A DNA stretch of 64,000 nucleotides, taken from NCBI RefSeq assembly GCF_018130825.1, contig NZ_JAFCJS010000011.1, positions 124,001 through 188,000 of the forward strand, written 5' to 3'. The notes below the pieces were generated by a model that was not told where the DNA came from, ran no database searches, and saw nothing but the letters and a program-made list of their open reading frames with translations. Source of the stretch: Bradyrhizobium liaoningense. Lineage in GTDB: Bacteria; Pseudomonadota; Alphaproteobacteria; Rhizobiales; Xanthobacteraceae. Position 1 is the stretch's first letter. The number at the start of each line of letters is the position of its first letter. Shown here in pieces: positions 24,546-33,654 of the stretch. Both the position numbers and the translations under genes were made by a program.

Positions 24546-25439
24546 ATGCGGCAGGTGAGGATCGGCAGCATGCGGGTGGATCTCGTCAGCGAGATCCCCG
24601 CGCTCGCCTTTGAGAAGACCTGGCTGTTCGCCAACGTCACCGACGTTGACATCGCAGCGAACCGCAGCTGGCTCGATCATCGCTATATCGAACCCGAGAC
24701 CGGCCGCTTCATCCTCAGCCACCACTCTTATCTCGTACGCACGCCGCGCTGGACCGCCGTCGTCGACACCTGCTGCGGCAATCACAAGCATCGGCCGCGC
24801 GTGCCGGCGTGGAACAACCTGAATCAGCCTTATCTCGAAAACTTGCGGGCGCTGGGTGTTGCCCCTGAACAGGTCGACTTCGTCATGTGCACGCATCTGC
24901 ATGTCGATCACGTCGGCTGGAACACTCGCCTTCTCGACGGCCGCTGGGTGCCGACCTTCCCCAATGCGCGCTATCTGATGGGCCGCGAGGAGTACCGGCA
25001 TTTCGAGGCCGCGCACAATGCGGCGCCGAAGAGCCCGGTGAACCACGGCTCGTTCGAGGATTCCGTGCTGCCGGTGGTCGCTGCGGGCCTCGCGGAGCTT
25101 GTCGAAACTGATTACCGCCTGTTCAACGATCGTGACGCGAGCTTACGCTTTTCGCCCGCGCCCGGGCACACCGCCGGCAACATGCAGATCCATCTCAACG
25201 GTGGCCACGATCACGCGGTGATGTCGGGCGACGTGATCCATCATCCGATCCAGTGCGCGGCACCGTGGCTGTCGAATGCCGCCGATGTCGATCCGGCCGC
25301 GGCGGTCGCAACGCGGATGGCGCTGCTGGAGGAGCTCGCGGATACGCCGAGCTATCTGCTCACCGGCCATTTTCCGGCACCGACCGCAGGCCGCGTTGTC
25401 AGGCACGGCGAGGCCTATCGATTTCGTTTCGAAGATTAG
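24546..25439 (+). CDS. MBL-fold metallo-hydrolase
   Basis: A 297-residue metallo-beta-lactamase-fold hydrolase. All zinc motifs are present: THLHVDHVGW (about 117-126), APGHTAGN (His near 206), the SGDVIHHP Asp and the C-terminal TGHFP His. No signal peptide is seen, so it is probably cytoplasmic. It lies between two different kinds of substrate-binding proteins, suggesting hydrolysis of an imported ester, lactone or thioester. The substrate cannot be read. Confidence 0.88.
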   Translation: MRQVRIGSMRVDLVSEIPALAFEKTWLFANVTDVDIAANRSWLDHRYIEPETGRFILSHHSYLVRTPRWTAVVDTCCGNHKHRPRVPAWNNLNQPYLENLRALGVAPEQVDFVMCTHLHVDHVGWNTRLLDGRWVPTFPNARYLMGREEYRHFEAAHNAAPKSPVNHGSFEDSVLPVVAAGLAELVETDYRLFNDRDASLRFSPAPGHTAGNMQIHLNGGHDHAVMSGDVIHHPIQCAAPWLSNAADVDPAAAVATRMALLEELADTPSYLLTGHFPAPTAGRVVRHGEAYRFRFED

Positions 25440-25450
25440 GGAATGCCATC

Positions 25451-26419
25451 ATGATGCTGCGCACCGTCACGCTTTCGTTTCTCGCATTGCTATTGGCCGC
25501 ACTGCCGGCGCGAGCGGAAGACCCCGCCGCTTACCCCACCCACAAGATCAAGATGCTGCTGCCCTACGCGGCCGGCGGCGGCGGCGACGTGGTCGGCCGG
25601 CTGCTCGCCGACAGGATGGGCAAGTCGCTCGGACAGAGCATCTATATCGAGAACCACACGGGAGCTGCCGGCACGCTCGGCACGCAGATGGTGGCGACGT
25701 CACCGAACGACGGCTACACCATCACCGTCGGCGGCATGACCACGCATGTGCTGGCGCCGGCGATCTATCCAAAACTGCCCTACGATTCGATCAAGGATTT
25801 TACGACGATCGGGCGCGTCGGCGTCTCCTCGATCATCCTGGTGGCAACCAAGGACTTTGCCGCCAATGACATCAAGGGCCTGATTGCACTGGCGAAAAAG
25901 GGCGAGCCGATCCAGTACGGCAGCTGGGGCATCGGCTCGACCGGACAGTTCTGCGCGGAGATCCTGATGCAGCAGACCGGCATCAAGATGGAGCACGTGC
26001 CGTTCAACGGCATCGCCAAGCTCGCCGGCGACCTGCTCGGCGGCCACATCTCGCTGGCGACGCTGGACGTTGCGACCGCGACGCCGTTGGTGAAGGACGG
26101 CTCGATCAAGGCGCTGGCCGCCTGCGGCGAACGCTCGCCGAGCCTGCCCGATGTCGCCAGCTACAAGGAGCAGGGCGTGCCGTTCGACCGCAGCCTGTCC
26201 TGGGCGATGTATGCGCCCGCGGGCCTTGCTCCGCCGATCGCGCAAAAGCTGTCGGCGGCGCTCAAGGACGCGCTCGGCGATGCCGAGGTCAAGGAGAAGC
26301 TGTTGAAGCTCGGCATCACGCCGCAATTCGTCCCGGGCGAGGAGCAGCGCGACATCAACGCCCGCGACATCGCGGCCTGGAAACAGGTTGCCAAGGACGC
26401 CGGCATCGAGGTCAAGTGA
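25451..26419 (+). CDS. Bug/TctC family tripartite tricarboxylate transporter binding protein
   Basis: A 322-residue periplasmic binding protein with signal peptide LSFLALLLAALPARAED. The TctC family motifs are KMLLPYAAGGGGDVVGRLLA (about 34-53), YIENHTGAAGTLGT, YTITVGG and YGSWGIGSTGQF. Such proteins bind carboxylates through a water-mediated pocket and normally work with TctA/TctB, which are absent here. It is cotranscribed after the metallo-hydrolase (11 bases) and before a VOC-fold protein (25 bases). Confidence 0.9.
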   Translation: MMLRTVTLSFLALLLAALPARAEDPAAYPTHKIKMLLPYAAGGGGDVVGRLLADRMGKSLGQSIYIENHTGAAGTLGTQMVATSPNDGYTITVGGMTTHVLAPAIYPKLPYDSIKDFTTIGRVGVSSIILVATKDFAANDIKGLIALAKKGEPIQYGSWGIGSTGQFCAEILMQQTGIKMEHVPFNGIAKLAGDLLGGHISLATLDVATATPLVKDGSIKALAACGERSPSLPDVASYKEQGVPFDRSLSWAMYAPAGLAPPIAQKLSAALKDALGDAEVKEKLLKLGITPQFVPGEEQRDINARDIAAWKQVAKDAGIEVK

Positions 26420-26444
26420 GCAGGCTGACAAGGGGAGCGCGGGC

Positions 26445-26981
26445 ATGAGCCGCATCTTCGGCGCGGTGCGCCAGAACGGATATGTGGTGCGGGACATCCA
26501 GGCCGCGATGAAGCACTGGATCGAGGTGATGGGCGTCGGTCCCTGGTATTACATGGACCGCGTCAAGACCGATTGGTTCCGCCATCGCGGCCAGGACTCA
26601 TCGGTCGAGATGAGCATTGCGCTCGCCAACTCCGGCGATCTGCAGATCGAGCTGATCCAGCAGCGCAACGACGCGCCCTCGCTGTACAAGGAGTTTCTGG
26701 ACGCCGGCCACGAAGGCCTCCAGCACATGTCGTACTGGAGCCACGACTATCAGGCGCTCTACGACGAGGCGATCGGGCTGGGCTACAGGATCGGCCATGA
26801 GGGCCAGATCGGCGGCGACAAGGGACGCTTTGCCTATTTCGACACGCAGGCGCATCCGGGAACGGTGATCGAGATCTCCGACATCAGCGGCACCAAGGGT
26901 CCGTTCTTCGAGAAGGTGCGGCAGGCGGCCTTGAGCTGGGACGGCACGCGTCCGATCCGCGAGGTCGTCGCCAAATCGTAG
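26445..26981 (+). CDS. VOC family protein (glyoxalase-like)
   Basis: A 178-residue vicinal-oxygen-chelate protein. The first repeat begins with QNGYVVRDIQAAMKHWIEV and GVGPWYYMD, as in the glyoxalase_4 subgroup that also contains methylmalonyl-CoA epimerase-like and dehydroquinate-type enzymes. Likely metal residues are in IELIQQRN, LQHMSYW and VIEISD. It is the last gene of the binding-protein/metallo-hydrolase operon, so it probably acts on the same compound. The reaction is unknown. Confidence 0.8.
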   Translation: MSRIFGAVRQNGYVVRDIQAAMKHWIEVMGVGPWYYMDRVKTDWFRHRGQDSSVEMSIALANSGDLQIELIQQRNDAPSLYKEFLDAGHEGLQHMSYWSHDYQALYDEAIGLGYRIGHEGQIGGDKGRFAYFDTQAHPGTVIEISDISGTKGPFFEKVRQAALSWDGTRPIREVVAKS

Positions 26982-27075
26982 GCGCTTTTCGCCGGTGGGG
27001 GTCACCTCGCTGCTGGTGCGGTGGCCGGCAACCTGTGTAACATGCGCCTCGCGTCCAACCTTCAGCGAGGCAAGC

Positions 27076-27888
27076 ATGTCCAACACTGACAAGGTTTTCG
27101 CCGGCTCGATTCCGAAAATCTACGACGAGTATCTCGTCCCGCTGATCTTTGCCCACTACGCTGCCGACATCGCAAAGCGTGTCGCGGCTCTCTCCCCGTC
27201 CACAATATTGGAAACCGCCGCAGGCACCGGCGCCGTCACGCGGGCCGTGACTGCAGCGCTACCGCCCGGCATCCGCTACGTCGCAACCGATCTCAACGAA
27301 CCGATGCTCGCGGTTGCGGCGCAGCGCCAGGGTGAGGATCCGCGCATGACCTGGCGCCAGGCGGATGCCACCGCCCTGCCGTTCGACGACGCCACATTCG
27401 ACCTGGTCTGCTGCCAGTTCGGCGCCATGTTCTTTCCGGATCGTGTTAAGGGCTATTCGGAGACCAAGCGGGTGTTGCGGCCGAACGGCACGTTCGTGTT
27501 CAACGTCTGGGACCGTATCGAGGAGAACGTGTTCGCCGATGATGCGACGCGCGTGCTCGGAAAGGTCTTTCCCGATGATCCGCCCCGTTTCATGGCGCGG
27601 ACGCCGCACGGCTATCACGACAAGGCCGTCATCAAGGCAGAGCTGGAGCAAGCCGGCTTCCGCGACATTTCGATCGAAACGCTTGCCGCGATGAGCCGCG
27701 CGCCCACGCCCGAATATGTGGCGTTCGCCTATTGCCAGGGGACGCCGCTGCGCAACGAGATCGACGCGAGGGATGCGAGCAAGCTGCAGGCAGCGACGGA
27801 CGCCCTTGCCGAGGAGATCCGGGCCTGCCACGGCCCCGGCCCCGTTGAAGCGAAGATTCAGGCGCTGGTGATCACCGCGCGGCCGTAA
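27076..27888 (+). CDS. Class I SAM-dependent methyltransferase
   Basis: A 270-residue methyltransferase. The SAM-binding motif I is ILETAAGTGAVTRAV (about 37-51), the acidic residue after strand 2 is in VATDLNEPM, and motif III is in RQADATALPFDDATFDLVCC (about 95-114). The methyltransferase-11 type domain ends with VLRPNGTFVFNVW. The ATG at 27076 follows a short purine-rich stretch; the upstream frame is not conserved. It may be cotranscribed with the preceding operon, with a 94-base gap, but no functional link is visible. The methyl acceptor is unknown. Confidence 0.85.
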   Translation: MSNTDKVFAGSIPKIYDEYLVPLIFAHYAADIAKRVAALSPSTILETAAGTGAVTRAVTAALPPGIRYVATDLNEPMLAVAAQRQGEDPRMTWRQADATALPFDDATFDLVCCQFGAMFFPDRVKGYSETKRVLRPNGTFVFNVWDRIEENVFADDATRVLGKVFPDDPPRFMARTPHGYHDKAVIKAELEQAGFRDISIETLAAMSRAPTPEYVAFAYCQGTPLRNEIDARDASKLQAATDALAEEIRACHGPGPVEAKIQALVITARP

Positions 27889-27917
27889 TCGAAGCGTTGT
27901 CGCCCGAGGCCGCGCGC

Positions 27918-29480
27918 TTACCACCAGCTCCGCTGCATCGGCTGCGTCGATTGATAATACGGATACTGGCCGCGCTGTCGGCGCGGATTGACCGGTTGCG
28001 CGTACGGATCGCGCTGCTGGAAGAAGAAGCCGAAATTGTTGCCGCCATTGTCCCAGCCGTCGTCGCTGGCAATGTCCATCGATGGCGCGGTCGGCTTGCG
28101 CGTGATGAAACCGCCCTGGGGATGGTTGCTCAGCACCGCGACGAACTCGGTGCGGTAATTGGTCTCGCTGCTCAGCGGCTCGTCCGAGATAATGATCGAG
28201 GAGCGCGGCAGTGCGGTCGGCCCAATGCGATCCCACACCTCCTGCGGAATGGTGATGCGGTCGAGCGCTGTCTTGGCGTCGTCGCCGCTTTCGATCGTGA
28301 CCACGCTCCAGCGCAGGCCCGTGTCGGTCTTCGCCATCGCCGTGAAGATGTGCGTGCCGAGCGGCTGGTCGGGATTGCGGATCGTGACGGGGACCTCGAT
28401 GCTGGTGTCGAACACCTCGCCGCCGCCGTCCGGCGCCGGCTTGTGCGTGTTCCGCCGCACATAAAGCTTCTGCGTCGAGCGGCTGATATAGACCGAGACC
28501 GGCTCGAGCGCGAGCTTGGCGTCGGTCGCCGCCTTCACCGCGTCGGCCTTTTTGGTGGCTGCAATCTTCGCAGCCTCCTTCGTAGCCGCGACGGCGTCGC
28601 GCTTCGGCTGCGCGGCGGCCTTGGCGGCATCGAGCTGCGTCGTTGCATCCGCGGCCTTGGCGGCCGCCTTCTGCTTCAGCTCCTCGGCCTTGGCGCGGGC
28701 CTGATCGGTCTTTGCATTCGCAAGCGTCTTGTCGGCGAAGGCGAGCTCGGCGTCGGCGCGGGCCTTCTGCTGCTCCAGCTTGCGCAGCGATTGCGGAAGC
28801 GAGGCCGCCTCTTTGGCGGCCGCGGCAGCGGCCTTCTTGGTCTCGTCGGCGGCCCGTGTGGCTTCCTCGGCTTCGGCCGAGAGCTTGTCGATACGGCCCG
28901 GCGCCGCCGCAATGGCCTCCCGCTTCGGCACGAACAGCGAGGGATGGGTGAAATCGACCGGCGCCGCGTCGTTCGGCGAGATGATCACGCGCATGCCGAT
29001 ATTGGTCTTGTCGAACAGGTTCTCGGCAAAGCCGAACGGCATGCGCACGCAGCCATGCGAGGCGGCATAGCCCGGCAGTGGCCCGCCATGCAGCGCGATG
29101 CCGTTCCAGGTGATGCGCTGCATGTTCGGCATCCAGGCATCGTCATACATGGTCGAGCGGTGGTCCTTGTCCTTCTCGACGATGGCGAAGATGCCGGCCG
29201 GCGTCTCGCGCCCGGTGGTGCCGGTCGAGACCGGCGCGCGCATGATCCAGCCGTCGGCGTCGTAAAAGGTGACCTGCTGGCTCTTGATCGACACGATCGC
29301 CATGATCGGCTCGCCGGCCTCGCGCTGCGCCACCGCCTCAGCCGCCTGGCGCGCCTGCTTGGCTGCGGACGCCGGGCCCAGCGTCGCGAATGCGACCATC
29401 GCCGCCAGCGTCACAATCCCGGGAGGCCGCCAACGCCGCATCGCCACGGTGGATTGCGCCGTTGTCATCAGGTTTTTCAT
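27918..29480 (-). CDS. L,D-transpeptidase (YkuD) with a second, cysteine-less YkuD-like domain
   Basis: A 520-residue envelope protein with an N-terminal signal or anchor (VTLAAMVAFATLGPASAA, about 23-40). The catalytic YkuD domain has LHGGPLPGYAASHGCVRM, with the active-site Cys144. Alanine- and lysine-rich coiled coil follows from about 195 to 330. After that a second region (VSVYISRSTQKLYVRR and IEVPVTIRNPDQPLGTHIFTAM) looks like the first strands of another YkuD domain but has no SHGC motif. The C-terminus is rich in Gln, Tyr, Pro and Arg. It probably crosslinks peptidoglycan or attaches lipoprotein, with the second domain structural. Confidence 0.85.
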   Translation of the reverse strand: MKNLMTTAQSTVAMRRWRPPGIVTLAAMVAFATLGPASAAKQARQAAEAVAQREAGEPIMAIVSIKSQQVTFYDADGWIMRAPVSTGTTGRETPAGIFAIVEKDKDHRSTMYDDAWMPNMQRITWNGIALHGGPLPGYAASHGCVRMPFGFAENLFDKTNIGMRVIISPNDAAPVDFTHPSLFVPKREAIAAAPGRIDKLSAEAEEATRAADETKKAAAAAAKEAASLPQSLRKLEQQKARADAELAFADKTLANAKTDQARAKAEELKQKAAAKAADATTQLDAAKAAAQPKRDAVAATKEAAKIAATKKADAVKAATDAKLALEPVSVYISRSTQKLYVRRNTHKPAPDGGGEVFDTSIEVPVTIRNPDQPLGTHIFTAMAKTDTGLRWSVVTIESGDDAKTALDRITIPQEVWDRIGPTALPRSSIIISDEPLSSETNYRTEFVAVLSNHPQGGFITRKPTAPSMDIASDDGWDNGGNNFGFFFQQRDPYAQPVNPRRQRGQYPYYQSTQPMQRSWW

Positions 29481-29768
29481 GCCATCCTCGGTCGAACTGC
29501 CAGTCCGCGCGTGCCGGTCAAATGTCAGTTTGCGATCTCTGAATTAAGAAATCACAGCCGCCATACGTTCCGTCTGTGGCGAGATTCGGCACGATCCGGC
29601 GGTAAATCTCTCATATACGACGGCCCGCACGGGCGGAAGGGCGGCTTGCGGCCGGGGCTGGTCCGGAGCTGGCGGTCCACGCTGCGGCAGAATGTCCGGG
29701 GCCCGCCGGTGGTTGCAGCCGGCCCGGCCTGACGTCAGGGCGGCGAAACCCCGCCGGACAGAGGCGCG

Positions 29769-31205
29769 CTACACGCCCAACGCCTTCCGGTTGAAGGTCC
29801 TGAGGACACGGAGCGAGAGCGTGCGCACGTTGGCGACGTTGAGCAGCCAGGCCGCTGCCGCATAAGCGAGCCCGCCGGCAAGGCTCACGATGATCAGCGC
29901 GACGAGGCCGGTGCCACTGGCCTGCGAGCGCGCGACCAGGATCGCAGCCGCCATCACCGCTGCGGAGACGGCCACGCCGGCGAGGCGGCCCGCGTCGAAC
30001 GGCACGGGATGGGCGCGGTGCATCAGGACGACCGCAACGACGAAGCCGATCACCTCGGTCGCGAGCGTCGCCAGCGCGGCGCCATAGATCCCGTAGCCCG
30101 AAACCAGCGCGAACATCAGCACGACGCTCACCGCCAGCGTGAGGAAGGACTGCGCCGCCAGCATGAAGGGACGCTCGGCGAGCTGAAAACTGATCTGGAC
30201 GTAGAACTGGTTGGCGATGCCGAAGAAACGGGCAAGCACCAGGGTCGGCAGCAGCGCCGACACGCCGGCACGGAAATCGACGCCCACGAGCGTGCCCGCA
30301 ACCTGGTCGGTGGCGAGCGCCAGCCAGATCGCGACGGGTGCGACGACGACGAGCAGCAGCTCGAGGCTCTCGGTCAGCCGCTCGCGCGTGACTTCATTGT
30401 TGTTCTCCGACAGCGACCGGAACACCAGGGGCACGGTCGCAGCGGCAACGCTGGAGGCGATCATCACCATGAACTGGCGCGGCAGGTCGGCGGCAACGCC
30501 GAAGATGCCGGCGGCGTCCTTGCCGAGGAGATAGGCGACGATAAGACGGTCGCAGCTCGAATACAGCGCGACCGAAAGTCCGGCCAGCGTCAGCGGCAGG
30601 CCATAACGCGCGAGCTGCATGAACTGGCTGCGCTGGAAGCGCGCAATCCTGGTGCGGTCGCCGACAAGATTAAGAATGATGCCGGTGAGTGATCCCAGGC
30701 CAAACGCCGCCAGCAGGCCGATGCCGCCCCAACCGAGCCAGATGCCGACGAGGCCGAAGCCGACGCTCGCGACGCTGCGCACGATCGAGATCGCGGCGAA
30801 CCGATAGGGACGCAGCTTGGCGCGCTCGAATTCCTGGCCGACGTCGACCGCATTGGCCATGATCGCGACGAACATGCTGGCGAGCAGCAGCTCGACGCTG
30901 ACATCGCTGCGGAACAGGAACACGAGCGGCGTGGTGGCACAAAGCACTGCGACCGTGAGCCCAAAGGCGACCATCGCCGTGCCGCGAAAATCCACCTCCG
31001 CCGACATGGCCTGATAGCGCGACACCGACAGCTTGATCCAGGCAAAGAAAATCGCGCCGAGAATGCCGGCTAGGCTGATTCCGACGACATAGACGCCGTA
31101 TTCCGCCGGGTTCAGGAGCCGCGTGTAGGCGGTAACCGCGAAGAAGCCCACCGCCGCCGGCAGGATGTAGGCCACGAGGTAAATGGAGAAATGGCGATTC
31201 AACAT
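29769..31205 (-). CDS. Polysaccharide flippase, Wzx/MATE-like
   Basis: A 478-residue integral membrane protein with 12 or more hydrophobic helices and almost no soluble parts. FSIYLVAYILPAAVGFFAV opens the protein and TAYTRLLNPAEYGVYVVG is the typical start of O-antigen/polysaccharide flippases. It presumably moves lipid-linked sugar units across the inner membrane. It is divergent from a glycosyltransferase/GH10 pair with a 262-base gap, making a small exopolysaccharide locus. No polymerase gene is seen in the window. Confidence 0.85.
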   Translation of the reverse strand: MLNRHFSIYLVAYILPAAVGFFAVTAYTRLLNPAEYGVYVVGISLAGILGAIFFAWIKLSVSRYQAMSAEVDFRGTAMVAFGLTVAVLCATTPLVFLFRSDVSVELLLASMFVAIMANAVDVGQEFERAKLRPYRFAAISIVRSVASVGFGLVGIWLGWGGIGLLAAFGLGSLTGIILNLVGDRTRIARFQRSQFMQLARYGLPLTLAGLSVALYSSCDRLIVAYLLGKDAAGIFGVAADLPRQFMVMIASSVAAATVPLVFRSLSENNNEVTRERLTESLELLLVVVAPVAIWLALATDQVAGTLVGVDFRAGVSALLPTLVLARFFGIANQFYVQISFQLAERPFMLAAQSFLTLAVSVVLMFALVSGYGIYGAALATLATEVIGFVVAVVLMHRAHPVPFDAGRLAGVAVSAAVMAAAILVARSQASGTGLVALIIVSLAGGLAYAAAAWLLNVANVRTLSLRVLRTFNRKALGV

Positions 31206-31467
31206 GCGAGCACGGGACCGGCGGCGCCTTGAGGATTAACGGAGCGTTAAAACAGTTGGCCTTTGCTGCGGCCATCGCATTGCGCCGCCAGCGCCGGTCA
31301 AGATAGTCGCATAAGCCTGCAAATCGGATCGCGAATGAAACGTGTCAGCGGTTATCGCGCGTTAGCGTTAAATTTGCCCTGTCCTTGTAGGAACCGGCGG
31401 GATCACTGAAAAGAAGCAATGATATCAAAAGGTCGCCCGACCCATCCGATGCGTGGAAGTGACTGAC

Positions 31468-32556
31468 ATGGACGTTGCCGAACGAATGCGGGCGCACCCG
31501 ACCTCCCGGCCGCATGGCGGCACCGACGCGCCGCTCGTTCCGGCGGATTTCGGCATGCAAAAGCGCGACAGGATGGTCCTCAATCTTTTCTTTGAAGAGC
31601 GGGACGACCGTTGGTTTCCCGGAGACCGCCACGTCCGGCCGTTGCTGCGGCGCCTGGTCAAGGGCGAGTCCTTCATCAGCGGACAGCGGCGCGTCCTCCT
31701 CAATCTGTGCGCGGGTCTCGATCGGCTCGGCATCCGCTACCGCGTCAACGACTATCGCTACATCCAGAAGCACCCCGAGGAGCTCGCCTGCGTCATCGGA
31801 CGACCGTTCGTGCTCGACTGGTTCAAGTGGAAGAACCCGCTCCTGCTCGGGGTCGCCATGTATGACCACCCGGTCGATGCACCGGAGCGCCTGAACGACC
31901 TGCAGGTGAAGCGCGTCCTGGTGCCCTGTAAATGGTACGCCGACATGTTCCGCCCGCACTGGCCCCATGTCGACGCCTGGCCCGTCGGCATCGACACCGA
32001 CCTGTGGACGCCGACGCCGGCCGACCGCAAGAGCGTGGACGTGCTGCTCTATGACAAGGTCCGCTGGGATTACGAGCGATACGAGCCCGAACTGATCGAA
32101 CCGATCCGCAGGCATCTCGAGGCCAGCGGCCGCACGGTCGAGGTGATCCGCTACGGTCACTACAAGGAAGACGGCTACAAGGCGGCGCTGGCGCGTTGCC
32201 GCAGCATGATCTTTCTGTGCGAGCATGAGAGCCAGGGCATCGCATGCCAGCAGGCGCTGTCGAGCGGCGTTCCCGTCTTTGCGTGGGATCGCGGCGGGCC
32301 GTGGCAGGATCCGAAGTATTTTCCGCACAAGGTGCGGTACGAAGGCGGCGTCTCGTCCGTGCCTTATTTCGACGCACGCTGCGGCATGACCTTCACCGAT
32401 GCGGCCGGCTTCACCTCCGGCTGGAGCGAGTTCTGGTCGCATGTGAGCGCCGGCGACTTCGCGCCGAGCGACTATGTGACCGAAAATCTGACGCTCGAGA
32501 AGGGCGCGCTTCACTATTACGAGATCGCCGAAGCCGTAATGCAGAACCACGCGTGA
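31468..32556 (+). CDS. Glycosyltransferase family protein
   Basis: A 362-residue GT-B-like glycosyltransferase. The middle contains KRVLVPCKWYADMFR and PVGIDTDLWTP, the acceptor/donor cleft pattern of GT1/GT4-type enzymes. The C-terminal donor-binding region is IFLCEHESQGIACQQALSSG, where the Glu and following Gly-rich turn match the nucleotide-sugar site. The ATG at 31468 follows GGAAG; an in-frame GTG at 31453 is possible. Its stop overlaps the GH10 start as GTGA. Together with the divergent flippase it likely builds a surface polysaccharide. Confidence 0.8.
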   Translation: MDVAERMRAHPTSRPHGGTDAPLVPADFGMQKRDRMVLNLFFEERDDRWFPGDRHVRPLLRRLVKGESFISGQRRVLLNLCAGLDRLGIRYRVNDYRYIQKHPEELACVIGRPFVLDWFKWKNPLLLGVAMYDHPVDAPERLNDLQVKRVLVPCKWYADMFRPHWPHVDAWPVGIDTDLWTPTPADRKSVDVLLYDKVRWDYERYEPELIEPIRRHLEASGRTVEVIRYGHYKEDGYKAALARCRSMIFLCEHESQGIACQQALSSGVPVFAWDRGGPWQDPKYFPHKVRYEGGVSSVPYFDARCGMTFTDAAGFTSGWSEFWSHVSAGDFAPSDYVTENLTLEKGALHYYEIAEAVMQNHA

Positions 32557-33620
32557 CCAAGCTCGACAGACGCCAATTTCTCCTCGGCAGCGCTGCGACT
32601 CTCGCGGCGGGCGCCTCTGCATCAGCATTACCAGCCTCGAAGCTCGCCCAGCGTCGTCCGGGCTTTGGTGCGGCGGCCACGCTCTGGGACCTGCAAGCCG
32701 ATCCCAGGCTCGGCGAGGCCATCAGCACCTATTGCACACAGGTGGTGCCGGTGCTCGAGCTGAAATGGCCGATGCTGCGGCCGGACGCGCACACCTTTGC
32801 CTTCGAGCGCGCCGATGCCATCCTCGATTTCGCGCGAGCGAACGATCTGACGATGCGCGGACACGCGCTCGCCTGGTATCACGACATTCCGGACTGGACC
32901 AAGCAGATCAAGGATGCCAAGGGCGTCGAGCGCGCCTATCTCGACCACATCGGCACCGTCGTGTCCTACTACAGGGACAAGCTGACGTCGTGGGACGTCG
33001 TCAACGAGCCGATCCCGGACAATCCCAAGGGGATCACCGACCGGCGCGATACGTTCTGGACGCAGCATCTCGGCAAGAACTGGATTCCGCTGGCGTTCCG
33101 CACGGCGGCCGCGGCGGATCCTTTCGTCAAGCTCGCGATCAACGAATACGACATCGAGTCGGCCAAGGACTCCTTCATCGCCAAGCGCGCAGCCTATCGC
33201 AACCTGATCATGGAGCTGCTCGACCAGGGCGTTCCGCTGCATGCCGTGGGACTGCAATCGCATCTGCATGCCGAGCTCGAGATCGACACGCACGGGCTCG
33301 CCGAATTCGTCACCGAGCTGCGCTCCTGGGGCCTCGAGGTGCTCGTCACCGAGCTCGACGTCGACGACCAGAAGCTGGCGGGTGGTCCCGCCGAGCGCGA
33401 CGCCATCGTCGCCAAGCGCGTCGACGACCTGCTGACGGCCGTCTCGGCCAGCGGACCGGTGCGCTCGATCCTGACCTGGGGCCTCTCGGATCGCTACAGC
33501 TGGATCAACGGCACCTTCGCCCGCAAGGACAAGCAGCCGAACCGTCCGCTGCCGCTCGACGGCGAATTCAAGCCAAAACCGTTCATGGACGTCATCAGCA
33601 AGTTCACGAAGAACGCCTGA
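32553..33620 (+). CDS. GH10 family endo-beta-xylanase-like glycoside hydrolase, Tat exported
   Basis: A 355-residue glycoside hydrolase family 10 enzyme. The acid/base is Glu152 in SWDVVNEP and the nucleophile is Glu267 in VLVTELDVDD. MRGHALAWYHDIPDW and AVGLQSHLHA are typical surrounding blocks. The N-terminus VTKLDRRQFLLG followed by a short hydrophobic run is a twin-arginine signal. Translation starts at a GTG overlapping the stop of the glycosyltransferase. Its place in a polysaccharide locus suggests trimming or release of the cell's own exopolysaccharide rather than plant xylan digestion. That is inference. Confidence 0.9.
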   Translation: MTKLDRRQFLLGSAATLAAGASASALPASKLAQRRPGFGAAATLWDLQADPRLGEAISTYCTQVVPVLELKWPMLRPDAHTFAFERADAILDFARANDLTMRGHALAWYHDIPDWTKQIKDAKGVERAYLDHIGTVVSYYRDKLTSWDVVNEPIPDNPKGITDRRDTFWTQHLGKNWIPLAFRTAAAADPFVKLAINEYDIESAKDSFIAKRAAYRNLIMELLDQGVPLHAVGLQSHLHAELEIDTHGLAEFVTELRSWGLEVLVTELDVDDQKLAGGPAERDAIVAKRVDDLLTAVSASGPVRSILTWGLSDRYSWINGTFARKDKQPNRPLPLDGEFKPKPFMDVISKFTKNA

Positions 33621-33623
33621 AGC

Positions 33624-33654
33624 CTAGTATGTCCTGAAAGGCTAGCGTGTCCTG
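33624..33654. repeat. Short tandem repeat at the convergent 3' ends
   Basis: CTAGTATGTCCTG (33624-33636) and CTAGCGTGTCCTG (33642-33654) agree at 11 of 13 positions, 18 bases apart. The second copy contains the stop codon of the minus-strand DUF6492 gene, so this looks like a small duplication of that gene's 3' end. Confidence 0.5.
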
